From Anaerolineae bacterium (GTDB lineage: Bacteria > Chloroflexota > Anaerolineae > Aggregatilineales > UBA3940): a stretch of 64,000 bases of DNA. Below the pieces are notes generated by a model. That model was not told where the DNA came from. It was given only the letters and a program-made list of their open reading frames with translations, and did not search any database. Where the stretch lies: positions 186,001 to 250,000 of the forward strand of contig JAFGOY010000011.1 of NCBI GenBank assembly GCA_016926255.1, written 5' to 3'. Shown one piece after another: positions 25,797 to 35,064 of this stretch. A program made the position numbers and the translations under genes. Numbering within the stretch: position 1 is the stretch's first letter; every line of letters begins with the position of its first letter.

Positions 25797-26990
25797 ATGA
25801 ACAAGTTGTTAGTCGTAGAAGATGAAGTCATAACTTCCGATCTCCTGCGCCGGTATTTTGAGATCGTCGGCTACGAGGTGATCAATGCTTTGAACGGGGC
25901 CGATGCGATCAGGATGGCCGTCGCAGAGCAGCCCAGGGTCGTCATTCTCGATATCATGCTGCCCGATACCGATGGGTACGAAGTTTGCAAGCAGCTTCGA
26001 GCCAATGAGAAGACCCGGCATATCCCGATCATTTTCCTCACCCAGAAAGATGAGCGCCGAAGCAGGCTGGATGGGCTTGAATTAGGCGCTGATGATTACA
26101 TCACCAAGCCGTTTGATGTCGAGGAACTCCGGCTGCGTGTCCACAATATCCTCGACCGTACCGGGGGCACGCCGCTGGTCGATCCGCGTACCAGCCTGCC
26201 AAACATGGCGCTGATCAAAGAACGGCTGCCCAGGCTGATCGATGATCCGGAAGCGGTTTTCATGGATGCTCAAATCGAGCAGTATGAAGCCTTCAGCAAG
26301 CAGTATGGGCCGGTGGCCGCTAACCAGGTGATCCGAAGCACGGCCAAGTTGATCGGCGATTTGCTGAACGAGATCGACCCGACCCGCTCGTTTATCGGCC
26401 ATCCGCAGGACGATCACTTCCTGTTGGGGGTGCCGAAAGAACAGGTCGAACGCCTTGAAAAAGAACTGCCGGAACGGTTCGCCCGGCGGATCGTCAGCTT
26501 CTACGATTATCCCGACCAGCAGCGCGGCGAGATGAAAGTCGGCGAGAAGCTGGTTCCGTTTATGAGTTGTGTCCTTGTGCAGGTCAAAGCCGAGAAGCTG
26601 AAAGAACTTATCGAGCTAAGAGGTGAGCCGGAAGCAAAAAAGGAGCCTGCTGAAACCGCGCCTGAACCGGAGGCAGTTGAAGAATCTTTAGAAAGCAAAG
26701 AAGAATCTCCGGTTGCTCCCGAACCGGAACCGGAAGAAACTCCGGCAGTTTCCGAAAAAGAAGAGAAAAAAGAATCCGATCAGCCGCTGATTTTGCTGCC
26801 CCCGGTAAGTAAAGGTGAGGCCGCCGCAGAGGAAAAATCTGCCGATGCGCAGCCCAATGGGGGAAAAGAAGCCTCTGATATGAGCGATGAGTCGACGTCT
26901 GAAGCGGTTGATAAACCGGAGGTGGAAGCTGCGAAAGAGGCCCCTCAGCCGGATTCGTCGTCCGGCCCGGAGGAGTCGAGTGCGGCCTGA
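25797..26990 (+). CDS. Response regulator with degenerate GGDEF domain and acidic tail
   Basis: A 397-residue protein. Receiver residues 2-120 (DEV acidic pocket, ILDIMLPD, FLTQKD, ITKPFD) look active. Residues about 127-265 follow the GGDEF plan: DPRTSLPNMALIKERL matches the DxLTGLPNR start, but the active-site loop reads GHPQDDHFLLG instead of GGDEF, so diguanylate cyclase activity is not expected. The last ~120 residues are Glu/Pro/Ser-rich and disordered. ATG 25797 is chosen over the in-frame TTG at 25776. The 3' end overlaps the convergent recO by 46 bp. It probably acts by binding rather than c-di-GMP synthesis. Confidence 0.8.
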   Translation: MNKLLVVEDEVITSDLLRRYFEIVGYEVINALNGADAIRMAVAEQPRVVILDIMLPDTDGYEVCKQLRANEKTRHIPIIFLTQKDERRSRLDGLELGADDYITKPFDVEELRLRVHNILDRTGGTPLVDPRTSLPNMALIKERLPRLIDDPEAVFMDAQIEQYEAFSKQYGPVAANQVIRSTAKLIGDLLNEIDPTRSFIGHPQDDHFLLGVPKEQVERLEKELPERFARRIVSFYDYPDQQRGEMKVGEKLVPFMSCVLVQVKAEKLKELIELRGEPEAKKEPAETAPEPEAVEESLESKEESPVAPEPEPEETPAVSEKEEKKESDQPLILLPPVSKGEAAAEEKSADAQPNGGKEASDMSDESTSEAVDKPEVEAAKEAPQPDSSSGPEESSAA

Positions 26991-27751
26991 GCCAGCTCAC
27001 GGCGCAGCCGCCGGAGGAAAGCCGCCGACTTCAAACGCCTTTCAAGAATGGTGCCGAGCGTCTCGAACAGGAGGCGCTCGATTTCTTTTTGTACCGGTGC
27101 GCTGATGCCAAGCTGCTCGACTGCGTCAAACGGGTGTGTTTGCAGGTAGCGAAGCACTTTGAGAGCATTCAACGATATTCGATAAGCGCGTGGATGTTCT
27201 TCGGCGCAACGCGGGCAGATGACTCCCCCTTCGATGGGGCTGAAGAACTGATCCTCTGGCTGAATCCGCTCTCCGCCGATCACACACCAGAACAATTCAG
27301 GGCGATATCCGACCAGTTCCAGCAGGTGTAACTCATAGTAACGGGCGGTCAGCTTGAGGTTTTTTGTCTGTGACAGCCAGGAAAGGCCCTGACCGGCCAA
27401 GTCGAAGAGTGGTCGGCTGGCGTCGCCTTCTTCGGTAAAGGCATCCAGCAGTTCGACGAAATGTGAGGCATAGACGGTGTGGATCAGGTCGGTTCGTAAA
27501 CCCTGGTAAGCCTCGATCATCTCGGCCTGGGACAGCACATCGAGCGACTGCCCGCGTGCGATCAAGACGTCAACACAGGTGAACAGTTCAAGATGCCCGG
27601 CTTTACGGCTGGTTGGCTTCCGCACCCCTTTGGCTACCGCTTTTACTTTTCCATAATCACGGGTGTACAGCGTGACAATCCGATCCGCCTCGCCCAGATC
27701 CATGCGGCGCATGATGATTGCCTCGGTGCGATACAGGCGGTCAGGAGGCAT
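26945..27751 (-). CDS. recO: DNA repair protein RecO
   Basis: Recombination mediator of the RecFOR pathway that loads RecA on SSB-coated DNA. 268 residues: N-terminal OB-fold (YRTEAIIMRRMDLGEADRIVTLYTRDYGKVKAVAKGVRK is the family signature region, residues 7-45) and a helical C-terminal domain with a zinc-type Cys set (WCVIGG and ICPRCAEE). The C-terminal 15 codons overlap the end of the receiver gene at 25797-26990. It sits downstream of cdd (26-bp gap), in the frequent cdd-recO neighbourhood. Confidence 0.93.
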   Translation of the reverse strand: MPPDRLYRTEAIIMRRMDLGEADRIVTLYTRDYGKVKAVAKGVRKPTSRKAGHLELFTCVDVLIARGQSLDVLSQAEMIEAYQGLRTDLIHTVYASHFVELLDAFTEEGDASRPLFDLAGQGLSWLSQTKNLKLTARYYELHLLELVGYRPELFWCVIGGERIQPEDQFFSPIEGGVICPRCAEEHPRAYRISLNALKVLRYLQTHPFDAVEQLGISAPVQKEIERLLFETLGTILERRLKSAAFLRRLRRELAQAALDSSGPDDESG

Positions 27752-27777
27752 TTTCCGTCAGGCCTTTGCCGTGAAGG

Positions 27778-28188
27778 TCATACGAGGTCTTCCGGACTGA
27801 AATAGTGGGGGAGCAGATCGGAAACCGGGTACTCGGCCACGATCTTTTTCTCGTCGGCGATGATCACCGGCATCGATGGGGCGAACTCGGCCATTACCTG
27901 TCGGCAAATGCCACAGGGCGTTCCGCCGTTGGAGGTCACCACTGCAATGGCGACGAATTCGCGTTTGCCTTCTGATATCGCCCTGGTGATCGCCACCCGT
28001 TCCGCGCAGATACAGGCCGGGTAAGCAGCGTTTTCGACATTGCAGCCGGTGATAATGCTGCCATCCTGTGTCAGCAGGGCGGCACCTACCTTGTATTTTG
28101 AATAAGGTGCATAGGCCCTTTCGCGGACCTGGCGAGCCGCCTCGACTAACGCATCACGGTTAATGACCGTTGTCGTTTTTTGAGACAT
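27778..28188 (-). CDS. cdd: Cytidine deaminase
   Basis: A 136-residue zinc hydrolase that deaminates (deoxy)cytidine in pyrimidine salvage. The zinc site is of tetrameric CDA type: CICAERVAI (CAE) and PCGICRQ. N-terminal AYAPYSKYKVGAAL is the substrate-binding block. ATG 28188 is chosen; it lies inside the upstream CorC/HlyC gene, overlapping its end by 29 bp. No good ribosome site is seen, so translation may depend on the upstream gene. Confidence 0.94.
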   Translation of the reverse strand: MSQKTTTVINRDALVEAARQVRERAYAPYSKYKVGAALLTQDGSIITGCNVENAAYPACICAERVAITRAISEGKREFVAIAVVTSNGGTPCGICRQVMAEFAPSMPVIIADEKKIVAEYPVSDLLPHYFSPEDLV

Positions 28189-29530
28189 GGTTCTGTGTAT
28201 CGCTTTCCTGTGGCTCTGTCGGGAGCGCTTCCTCGCGTGCAAGCTGTCTGACGTGGACTTTACGGATGCGGCGGTCGATTACGCTGACGACTTCAATCTC
28301 CAGGTGTTCAGTTTCGACGGTTTCCCCCGGCTCAGGCACTTTCCCAAGTTGAGCATAGATGAACCCGCCCAGGGTATCGCCAAGCTCGTCGGATAGCTCG
28401 GTGTTGAGCAGCCGGTTGAAGTCGTCCAGGTCGATGCGGGCATCGAACAGGTATTCGTCGTCGGCAAGTTTCTCGAAAGCGGCTTCTTCGTCCTCGTCGT
28501 ATTCGTCCAGTATCTCGCCGACGATCTCCTCTACGATATCCTCGATGGTTACCAGCCCGGCGGTTCCACCGTATTCATCGATCACAATCGCCAGGTGGAC
28601 TTTCTGGTTTTGAAGCTCGTGGAGCAGGTCGGATACACGTTTCGATTCAGGGACAAATAAGGCCGTTCGCAGCAGCGATGAAAGGTCGACAGATTGTTTG
28701 CCCTCGTGCCAGACTTCGAGCAGGTCTTTGGCGTAAAGCAGCCCCTTGATATGATCCAGTGATTCCTCAAAGACCGGAATACGCGAGTGCCCCGCGTCGA
28801 TGATCACCTTGCGCGCTTCTTCGAGCGGCGTGTTGATCTCCAACGCAACAACGTCGATACGCGGTACCATGATCTCTCGTGCCAGTGTTTCGTCAAGCTG
28901 GAAGATCGAATAGATCATCTCTTTTTCTTCCTGCTCGATAGAACCTTCTTCCTCTCCGGCATCGACCAGGGTCATGATCTCTTCTTCGGTGACGATGGCG
29001 GTGCTGTCCGGGTCGCTGCCAAGCGGAACGGATATGGTTCGCCGGAACGCCAGCATGAGTCTGACCAATGGATAGAAGATGGTGACCGTCAGGCGGGCAA
29101 TGGGAGCCATCAACATGGCCCAGCGAACCGGGTCGTGCAGGGCGACGAGTTCCGGCAGCACTTCGGTGAATGCAAAAACCAGTAGTGCGGCAGCAGGCAC
29201 CAGAATCAGATAGACGATTACGTTAGCGGCAGTTGTCTTAATTGAGACAAGCTCGGCGATCCATTCGCCCACCGGCGGGACAAAGATCAGCGCGAACAGA
29301 CTGGCGGTCAAAAAAAGGGTCACCAGGTTGACGATTTTGAACGTGTTTATCACCCGCAGCGAATCTTCGGCAATGGCAAGCGCCGACTGGGCGCGTTTGT
29401 TGCCCTGTTCGGCCTCTTCCCGCAGACTCTGGCGGCGGACGGCGCTCAACGCCGTCTGGGTGATCGAGGAATAGGCGCTGATGATAAAAAGGACAATGAG
29501 GCCAATCAAGCCCCACAGCATGATAGTCAC
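28160..29530 (-). CDS. Hemolysin/CorC-family CNNM protein (DUF21-CBS)
   Basis: A 456-residue membrane protein: DUF21/CNNM transmembrane domain (about residues 1-180, four helices), two CBS domains (about 200-335, with IMVPRIDVVAL and LAIVIDEYGGTAGLVT) and a C-terminal CorC_HlyC domain (about 350-430). The family is linked to Mg2+/Co2+ efflux. It is placed between glmU (3-bp gap) and cdd (overlap), so the three are one operon with recO. The start may be GTG 29530 or ATG 29521. Confidence 0.9.
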   Translation of the reverse strand: MTIMLWGLIGLIVLFIISAYSSITQTALSAVRRQSLREEAEQGNKRAQSALAIAEDSLRVINTFKIVNLVTLFLTASLFALIFVPPVGEWIAELVSIKTTAANVIVYLILVPAAALLVFAFTEVLPELVALHDPVRWAMLMAPIARLTVTIFYPLVRLMLAFRRTISVPLGSDPDSTAIVTEEEIMTLVDAGEEEGSIEQEEKEMIYSIFQLDETLAREIMVPRIDVVALEINTPLEEARKVIIDAGHSRIPVFEESLDHIKGLLYAKDLLEVWHEGKQSVDLSSLLRTALFVPESKRVSDLLHELQNQKVHLAIVIDEYGGTAGLVTIEDIVEEIVGEILDEYDEDEEAAFEKLADDEYLFDARIDLDDFNRLLNTELSDELGDTLGGFIYAQLGKVPEPGETVETEHLEIEVVSVIDRRIRKVHVRQLAREEALPTEPQESDTQNHVSKNDNGH

Positions 29531-29533
29531 TGC

Positions 29534-30892
29534 TTACTCTTCTTTCTTCTCTTGTTTTGATTTTCGCGGTCGGGCAGGAACGCCGTAGACCAGTGTGTCG
29601 GGAGGGACATCACTGGTGACGACCGATCCCGCGCCGGTGCTCGCACCATCGCCTAGCGTGACCGGCGCGACGAGCATCGTGTCACTGCCAATAAAGACAC
29701 CTTTTCCGATCACCGTCTTGTATTTCTGTTTGCCATCGTAGTTACAGGTGATCGTTCCTGCCCCGATGTTTGTGCCTTCGCCGATGTCGCCATCGCCGAT
29801 ATAGCTGAAGTGTCCCATTTTGACCCCTTTGCGCAGGCGGCTGTTTTTCACCTCGCCGAAGTTGCCCATGCGGACACCCTCTTCGAGGTAAGCGCCCTTG
29901 CGTAAATGGCCGAATGGGCCGATCTGGGCGTCGTCTTCGAGTACAGCGAATTCGAGCACGGCGGCCAGGACCTTGCAGCGGCTGCCGATGGTGCAGCCTT
30001 CGATGTAGCTGTTAGGGCCGATGCGGGAACCTTCGCCGATTGTCGTCTGTCCGACGAGGATCGTGTTGGGCCAGATCACCGTATCGCAGCCGATAGTGAC
30101 CGATGGTTGAATATAGGTGCTGGCCGGGTCGATGATCGTCACGCCGTTCAGCATCCATTCCGTGTTGATCCGCCGCCGGAGTGCGGCTTCGGCCTCGGCG
30201 AGATGGACGCGGGTATTGATCCCCAGCACCTCGTCGGGATCGTCGGCGGCCAGGGCATTGACCGCTGCACCTTCTGCCACGGCAATGCACACCAGGTCGG
30301 TCAGGTAGTATTCGCCTTTTGCGTTGAGTGGGATTTGATCGAGGTGATCCCACAGCCAACCGGCGTCGAAGCAGTAGATACCGGTGTTGACTTCCCGGAT
30401 TTCGAGCTGTTCTGGCGTACACTGGGCTTCTTCGACGATGGCCTGTACATTGCCCTGGTAACCCCTCAGGATGCGGCCAAACCCGCGCGGCTGATCGGTT
30501 TCGAAGGTCAGCAGGCTGATCGGCCCGGAATTTTCTTTTTGCGCCTCGTAGAGTGTTTCCAGCGTCTCCGCTTTGAGGAGAGGCATATCCGCATAGATGA
30601 CGATCACGTGCTCGCCCTGCCCCACCAGCAGCGACCGGGCCTGGGCGACTGCGTGCCCGGTGCCAAGCTGGTCCTCCTGGCCAGCGAAACGCGCCGAATC
30701 GCCGACCACGTTGCGGACTTCGTCACTGCCATGCCCGACGATCAACACCGGGGCTTTCTGGCTAACGGTTACCGCCGCCTCGACACTGTATAAGACCATC
30801 GGTTTGCCACCCAGCGGGTGCAGTACCTTTGGGAGGGCAGATTTCATCCGGGTGCCCTGCCCGGCGGCAAGGATCACAACATCAAGCGACAC
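29534..30892 (-). CDS. glmU: Bifunctional UDP-GlcNAc pyrophosphorylase / GlcN-1-P acetyltransferase
   Basis: A 452-residue enzyme that makes UDP-GlcNAc for peptidoglycan. The N-terminal pyrophosphorylase has LAAGQGTRMKSALPKVLHPL (residues 8-27), QLGTGHAV and YADMPLL; the C-terminal half is a left-handed beta-helix acetyltransferase with the hexapeptide pattern and GHFSYIGDG/NYDGKQKY. The start is GTG with AAGGAGG 5 nt upstream. It heads the glmU-corC-cdd-recO operon and has a long leader. murA, the next user of UDP-GlcNAc, is at 51068. Confidence 0.97.
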   Translation of the reverse strand: MSLDVVILAAGQGTRMKSALPKVLHPLGGKPMVLYSVEAAVTVSQKAPVLIVGHGSDEVRNVVGDSARFAGQEDQLGTGHAVAQARSLLVGQGEHVIVIYADMPLLKAETLETLYEAQKENSGPISLLTFETDQPRGFGRILRGYQGNVQAIVEEAQCTPEQLEIREVNTGIYCFDAGWLWDHLDQIPLNAKGEYYLTDLVCIAVAEGAAVNALAADDPDEVLGINTRVHLAEAEAALRRRINTEWMLNGVTIIDPASTYIQPSVTIGCDTVIWPNTILVGQTTIGEGSRIGPNSYIEGCTIGSRCKVLAAVLEFAVLEDDAQIGPFGHLRKGAYLEEGVRMGNFGEVKNSRLRKGVKMGHFSYIGDGDIGEGTNIGAGTITCNYDGKQKYKTVIGKGVFIGSDTMLVAPVTLGDGASTGAGSVVTSDVPPDTLVYGVPARPRKSKQEKKEE

Positions 30893-31137
30893 AAACGCCT
30901 CCTTAAGACAATGGGGTCAATCGCGTGGGAATAGAAAAAGCACAAACCCGGCAAGCAGTCTTCAAACAGAAAAACACGCTTACCCGGCCAGAAGGTTCTT
31001 CCGGATAACTTTGGGAACTAGAGGGAGGATCTTCAGACGTACTCACTGAACTGATTCTGTACTTAACCTGATATGCAAATGGCGGATTGCCTCCGCCTGG
31101 GAATGCTGCCAACAACAAAACTTACCAACGTGCGATG
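30893..31137 (-). other. Long 5' leader of glmU
   Basis: About 240 nt between the predicted promoter and the glmU GTG. On the minus strand it contains hairpins GGCGGA/TCCGCC and CCGGAAGAA...TTCTGGCCGG and several T runs. It matches no riboswitch I can recognise by eye. The 71-codon frame across it has no coding signs. Confidence 0.4.
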
Positions 31138-31166
31138 ACTATAATATGCTTCATCCCAATTTGCAA
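31138..31166 (-). promoter_or_regulatory. Promoter of the glmU operon
   Basis: On the minus strand TTGCAA (31161-31166), 17-nt spacer, TATAGT (31138-31143). Confidence 0.55.
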
Positions 31167-31225
31167 GAGTACCTCGATTTTGTGCCATTGTTCCGGGGTG
31201 GGCCAAACTTACCGAATGTCAGCTG

Positions 31226-32350
31226 TCATCCGAAACGTTCAAGAATTCCGATGGTCTGCTCGACGAGCGTCTCCCACCTGAATCGCTCCAAACCGGGCGA
31301 AGTATTAGCCGCCAGCCGCTTGCAGGTATCGCCCTCGAAAGCCGTTCTGAACGTATCGATCAGCGCACCCACGTCGACATAGGGAACCAGCAGCCCGTTG
31401 CCCTCGTGTTCGATCACTTCCGGGTTCCCGCTCTTGTCACTGGCAATGACCGGCGTCCCGATCCCCAGCGACTCCAGGAGTACATGCGACAGTCCTTCAT
31501 ACCCGGAATACAGGACGGTATAGTCCGCCGCCCGGTAGTACAGCGGCATCACTGCCCGATCCACCCGCCCCAGGAAGGTGACCCGGTTCTCAAGCCCCAG
31601 TTCTGATCGCAGTGCTTCCAGACGGGTACGCTCCGGGCCTTCTCCGGCCACCAGCAGGCGAATGTCGGCCCGATCGGCCAGCGCATGGAGAATATGGTCG
31701 ATCCCCTTCCAGGCGGTCAGCCGGGCGGCGGCCAGCAGCAGCGGGCCGTCGCCGAGCGAGAGCCGCCGCCGCGCTTCGGCCTTGTTTTCCGCCGGGCGCG
31801 GCATTTCGGCGTGGGGCGCGTTGTACACCACCGACACCCGCTCCGGCTCGATGCCCCAGCCGATTACCATCTGTTTGAGATACTGGCTGGGCACGATGAC
31901 GTGATCGAACCGTTTGACCTGCTGCGAGCGCAGCGCCTTGCTCATCTCGGCCAGTGCCCCCTGCCGCTCTACCTGGAACCGGTCGATGTCGGAGGTGGGT
32001 GGCACCCATCCCCGGTTTACCGATCGCTCCCAGGCCTTGTCGCCGACGACCTTCCCGATCTGTGGGTGGATGACATCGGGAAGCGGCAGGCCAATCGAGT
32101 GCACGAAGGCGAGGTCGCAGCCGGGCCACAGGTTCGCCGCAGCCCGCCGGTAGGCCCGCTGGCGGGTGATGTAGTTCGAACGGGGGATACGGGTCAGTGG
32201 ATAGGGATAATCATCGGTGGGTGCGTCGCCGAAGGTCAGCGCGGTGATCGAATGCCCACGCGCCTGGATTTCCGGCAGCAGGTGGTAGAGATAGGTGGCC
32301 GGGCCGCCCGGTTCCGGGTGGAAAATCCCCGAAGCAATGAAGATGCGCAT
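31226..32350 (-). CDS. Glycosyltransferase family 4 (GT-B)
   Basis: A 374-residue retaining GT-B glycosyltransferase. The N-terminal acceptor domain begins with FHPEPGGPATYLYHLLPEI (the GG of GT4), and the C-terminal donor domain has AARLTAWKGIDHIL, VAGEGPER and the E-x7-E block YEGLSHVLLESLGIGTPVIAS. It adds a sugar from a nucleotide donor to a lipid, glycan or protein. The gene is alone and divergent from recJ, so the pathway is not given by context. Confidence 0.9.
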   Translation of the reverse strand: MRIFIASGIFHPEPGGPATYLYHLLPEIQARGHSITALTFGDAPTDDYPYPLTRIPRSNYITRQRAYRRAAANLWPGCDLAFVHSIGLPLPDVIHPQIGKVVGDKAWERSVNRGWVPPTSDIDRFQVERQGALAEMSKALRSQQVKRFDHVIVPSQYLKQMVIGWGIEPERVSVVYNAPHAEMPRPAENKAEARRRLSLGDGPLLLAAARLTAWKGIDHILHALADRADIRLLVAGEGPERTRLEALRSELGLENRVTFLGRVDRAVMPLYYRAADYTVLYSGYEGLSHVLLESLGIGTPVIASDKSGNPEVIEHEGNGLLVPYVDVGALIDTFRTAFEGDTCKRLAANTSPGLERFRWETLVEQTIGILERFG

Positions 32351-32481
32351 CTGTCTGTACCCTCAAGAATTGATCGACAGGAACTTTCCGCATTGTACCA
32401 TCATACCTCGCCTGACTTGAAGGCTTCTTGTAACCTGTGTTAGGATTGGAACAACTGTTTCTGTCTCTACTGGGGGTTGAT

Positions 32482-34200
32482 TTGAACGGACACAGGCCGA
32501 AACGCTGGCGCATTGCTCCTGACGCACCCAATTCATTCGTTTCACAACTGGCACAGCAGTCGATCCATCCTGTTCTTGCCCAGGTGCTGCATCGACGTGG
32601 GTTTACGACGGTCGAGGCCGTTCAGGATTTTCTGAAGCTCTATGAGGCCGACGATAATCCTTTCCGGATGAAGGGGATGGTCGAAGCTGTATATCGGCTT
32701 CGCATGGCGATCCGCCACAAGGAACCGGTAGCCGTCTACGGTGACTTCGATGCCGACGGGGTCACGTCGACCACGCTGCTCACCGAAGCCCTCACCCGGC
32801 TGGGCGCTGACGTACGCCCCTACATCCCCGACCGGGTCGACGAGGGTTATGGACTCAACAGTCCGGCCTTGAAAACCCTCGCCGAAGACGGCATCCAGGT
32901 GGTCGTTTCCGTTGACTGTGGCATCCGGTCATTGCAGGAAGTTGCCGATGCCCGCAGCTATGGCATCGACATGATCATCACCGATCACCACAGCGTCGGC
33001 CAGGAAGTCCCACCGGCGGTGGCTGTAATCAACCCTAAGCAGCCGGGCTGCCCCTACCCGGAGAAAATGCTGGCGGGGGTAGGCGTGACCTATAAAATCG
33101 TCCAGGCGCTGTTTATGGAGGCCCAGCGGCGCGGCTATACGCGCGGCGGAGAGTGGCGTCCCGAAGACTGGCTCGATCTGGTTGCCATCGGCACGGTTGC
33201 CGACATCGTCCCGCTGCGCGGCGAAAACCGCGTTCTGGTTTCCCAGGGATTGAAAGCCCTGAACAAACCCCACCGGCCCGGTTTGCGGGCGCTCTACGGC
33301 GAAGCACGGATCAGGCCGGGGCAGGTGACGACAACCACGATTGGGTTTATGATCGGCCCGCGCATCAACGCCGCCGGGCGGCTGCGCACGGCGATGCTGG
33401 CCTATAATCTTCTCACCGCCAGTGATACGAAACAGGGTGCACGGCTGGCCGAGCAGTTGAACAATATCAACCGCGAGCGCCAGGAAAAGACCTTCGAGAT
33501 GCAGGAATGGGCCGAGGCGCTGTTCCCCGGAGAACCGGACGACGAGCCACTGTTGTTCGCTGCCGATCCACGCTTCGAGCAGGGGATCGTCGGGCTGGTA
33601 GCCAGCCGTCTCACCGACCAGTATTACCGGCCCTCGGTAGTCGTGCAGGTCGGGCAGGGTGAAAGTCACGGATCGTGCCGCAGCATCCCCGAATTCCACA
33701 TCACCGAGGCGCTTGATCAATGCGGCGATCTGCTCGAACGCTATGGCGGGCACGCGGCGGCGGCGGGGTTCACCGTTCAGAACAGCAACATCGAGGAATT
33801 GAGCGAACGCTTATGGAACATCGCCGCCGAGGAGCTTGGCGACCAGGAGTTGATCCCCACCCTCGACATTGACGCAGAACTTACACTGAAGCAAGCCAGC
33901 CGCGAGTTGGTCGAGGCGCTCGACCTGCTCGAACCGACCGGCGAGGCCAATCCCCTGCCAATTTTCCTGACGTGCGGGCTGGATGTCGCCGAGCGGAATG
34001 TGATCGGTGCCGAAGGTCGGCACCTCAAGCTTCGCCTGTCCGATGGCGACTCGACAATCGAAGCAATCGCCTACCGCTGGGGTGATGCCATCGGCGACTT
34101 ACCCGACCGGTTGGATGTGGCCTATCATCTTGAAATCAACGAGTGGAACGGTCAGCAGCGCTTGCAGCTCAATATTCAGGATATGAAGCCTTCGACCTGA
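32482..34200 (+). CDS. recJ: Single-stranded-DNA-specific exonuclease RecJ
   Basis: 5'-3' ssDNA exonuclease of the DHH family used in recombination and repair. 572 residues from TTG 32482. DHH motifs are seen: YGDFDADGVTSTTLL (motif I), VDCGIRS, ITDHHSVG (motif III, DHH), AIGTVADIVPL, then the DHHA1 block GGHAAAAGF and a C-terminal OB fold. The longer frame starts at GTG 32437, but TTG 32482 has GGGGG six bases upstream, and a possible promoter (TTGAAG 32417, TAGGAT 32441) would begin transcription after the GTG. The stop is 3 bp from the convergent LysM gene. Confidence 0.93.
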   Translation: MNGHRPKRWRIAPDAPNSFVSQLAQQSIHPVLAQVLHRRGFTTVEAVQDFLKLYEADDNPFRMKGMVEAVYRLRMAIRHKEPVAVYGDFDADGVTSTTLLTEALTRLGADVRPYIPDRVDEGYGLNSPALKTLAEDGIQVVVSVDCGIRSLQEVADARSYGIDMIITDHHSVGQEVPPAVAVINPKQPGCPYPEKMLAGVGVTYKIVQALFMEAQRRGYTRGGEWRPEDWLDLVAIGTVADIVPLRGENRVLVSQGLKALNKPHRPGLRALYGEARIRPGQVTTTTIGFMIGPRINAAGRLRTAMLAYNLLTASDTKQGARLAEQLNNINRERQEKTFEMQEWAEALFPGEPDDEPLLFAADPRFEQGIVGLVASRLTDQYYRPSVVVQVGQGESHGSCRSIPEFHITEALDQCGDLLERYGGHAAAAGFTVQNSNIEELSERLWNIAAEELGDQELIPTLDIDAELTLKQASRELVEALDLLEPTGEANPLPIFLTCGLDVAERNVIGAEGRHLKLRLSDGDSTIEAIAYRWGDAIGDLPDRLDVAYHLEINEWNGQQRLQLNIQDMKPST

Positions 34201-34203
34201 GTG

Positions 34204-35064
34204 CTAATTCTGGAATACTACCAGGATCGAGCAGCGCTCCGGGTAATTGCTCGTATTGTCGACGACGACCAGCCGCAGCCAGTATTCGCCGTTCGAGAAT
34301 TTACTTGTATCGATTTCGCCCAGCACGCCGTTGACCACCGGGGTTTCATTCATGAAAAACGTGGCGAAATCCGCCGAGGTCGAATACCCCTCCTGCCTGA
34401 CTTCCAGCTTGTAGAAACTGAAATCGGCATGGGTGGCGCTTCCGCGTATCTGGACGACGCCGGACAGCACTTCATACACTCCCGGCGAGGTGATGGTCGA
34501 CGATGGGTTCGTGCAGATGCCATCCGACATCGAGGGCGTGGGCGACGGCCCCGGCGTGATCGTCGCCTGTGGAACAGAAAGCACCGGTGTATTGGTTGGA
34601 GATACAGGCGCTACCGGCGGCACATAGATCACATCGCCGACGCTCAACACAGTGGTCGACATGCAGTTGCCGTTCTGGAGCGTATCGACCGTCACGCCGT
34701 AGCGCAGCCCGATTTTGTACAGTGTTTCGCCCGCCTGGACGGTGTAGGGCACCCATCCCGAAGCAATCTGGCAGGAGGATGCAGCAGGAGGTTGTGATGT
34801 GTTAGTGGACGGCGGATTGGTTGCGGACGGCACCGGCGTATTGGCCGGTCGGTCGGTCGGTTCGGAAGGTCCCGGTGTGGCTGTTTTGGTCGGCGGCGGT
34901 GACCACGTTTGCGTGGCCGTGCTGAACGGCGTATGGGTTGCCTGCTGTGCGGCCATGTCAGGGTTATCGCTCAGGGCCAGCAGAACACCCCCGACGAGCG
35001 TAGCAGCAATCACAAATAATACGGCGATACCGGCAAGGGCCTGTTGGAGCGGAGTGGGCTTCAC
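34204..35064 (-). CDS. Membrane-anchored LysM-domain protein
   Basis: A 286-residue protein: an N-terminal membrane anchor (about residues 10-32), a Thr/Pro/Ser-rich linker, one LysM domain (about 107-150: YTVQAGETLYKIGLRYGVTVDTLQ, SVGDVIYVPP), a second linker, and a beta-rich C-terminal domain of about 100 residues with two Cys. LysM binds GlcNAc-containing glycans such as peptidoglycan. Its start overlaps the stop of the kinase-like gene by four bases (ATGA), so the pair is translationally coupled; it may be a wall-sensing partner of that protein. Confidence 0.85.
   Translation of the reverse strand: MKPTPLQQALAGIAVLFVIAATLVGGVLLALSDNPDMAAQQATHTPFSTATQTWSPPPTKTATPGPSEPTDRPANTPVPSATNPPSTNTSQPPAASSCQIASGWVPYTVQAGETLYKIGLRYGVTVDTLQNGNCMSTTVLSVGDVIYVPPVAPVSPTNTPVLSVPQATITPGPSPTPSMSDGICTNPSSTITSPGVYEVLSGVVQIRGSATHADFSFYKLEVRQEGYSTSADFATFFMNETPVVNGVLGEIDTSKFSNGEYWLRLVVVDNTSNYPERCSILVVFQN

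Noticed and set aside
30903-31118. 71-codon minus ORF upstream of glmU
   Set aside because: It lies in the predicted leader, lacks a ribosome site and any motif.
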